Source: Dolichospermum sp. UHCC 0259 (lineage in GTDB: Bacteria > Cyanobacteriota > Cyanobacteriia > Cyanobacteriales > Nostocaceae). Taken from it: DNA of 64,000 nucleotides. The position numbers were made by a program, and so were the translations under genes. Of this stretch, positions 63,875 through 64,000 are shown piece after piece; within the stretch, counting starts at the first letter, position 1, and the number at the start of each line of letters is the position of its first letter. The notes under the pieces are model-generated. The model worked only from the letters and a program-made list of their open reading frames with translations. It was not told where the DNA came from and made no database searches. The stretch covers positions 1 to 64,000 of the forward strand of contig NZ_VIKX01000213.1 in the NCBI RefSeq assembly GCF_009711935.1. The letters are read 5' to 3'.

Positions 63875-64000
63875 ATGAACCATTTTCAAGCCTTGTAATC
63901 AATCAAATTTTCGGAGCTTTTAATGGTCATGTTATTTATGCCAACCTGTACTAGTTTGAGTAGTTAAATTTCAAAAGTCATATTTTGACTGCAATTATTG
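63875..64000. other. End of window, no feature seen
   Basis: AT-rich sequence after the DM13 gene. No further open frame, repeat or hairpin stood out. Confidence 0.5.

Overview
The window is chromosome from a filamentous, probably heterocyst-forming cyanobacterium (order Nostocales, Anabaena/Dolichospermum/Aphanizomenon type). The evidence is an AT-rich sequence carrying many HIP1 octamers (GCGATCGC), heptamer STRR repeats, a DNA polymerase III alpha subunit broken by a split intein, Tic20/Tic22-like proteins, CP12, CruF and a PaO-like Rieske oxygenase. No rRNA or tRNA gene was recognised. No phage and no intact insertion sequence was seen. The genus is inference.

Layout. 1-5.4 kb: three co-oriented genes for an actin/Hsp70-fold protein, a zinc-ribbon protein and a coiled-coil protein that share a domain, facing a Ser/Thr kinase. 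5.6-18.6 kb: housekeeping genes (dxs, a Tic22-like gene, prmC, glyA, a Tic20-like gene, a fumarylacetoacetase-family gene, rpsF, dnaE N-half, a TspO-like gene). 18.7-24.1 kb: a defence-type island with a small orphan gene, a type II restriction-modification pair inferred to act on ATGCAT and bracketed by direct repeats, a DUF262 + HEPN pair, and a DUF6888/DUF6887 pair whose first member is very short. 24.2-26.7 kb: clpC. 26.8-32.8 kb: a gene remnant, then a same-strand set of DUF2235 hydrolase, NTF2-like protein, cytochrome P450 and lipoxygenase that looks like an oxylipin pathway.

33.4-39.3 kb: cytochrome oxidase assembly and structural genes (ctaB, ctaA on minus; ctaC, ctaD, ctaE on plus), followed by a decayed antitoxin gene and hemB. 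41.1-42.7 kb: a DUF4870 gene, then a Fur/PerR-type regulator divergent from a peroxiredoxin with a candidate operator between. 43.0-47.5 kb: a peptide natural-product locus with three double-glycine-leader precursors, an APH-fold kinase, a HopA1-family protein and a parvulin-type isomerase. The kinase/HopA1 pair is the hallmark of class V lanthipeptides, yet the predicted core peptides contain no cysteine; this is the strongest candidate for an undescribed system.

47.8-64.0 kb: pgi, a stand-alone nitric-oxide-synthase oxygenase, a branched-chain/neutral amino-acid ABC permease and ATPase separated by a Uma2-family gene, HicAB, a DUF697 GTPase, CP12, a PaO-like oxygenase, a CrcB fluoride channel, HtpX, CruF, ribosomal proteins L21/L27 and a DM13 lipoprotein. 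Dispersed palindromes and MITE-like repeats sit in most intergenic regions, several as likely bidirectional terminators.
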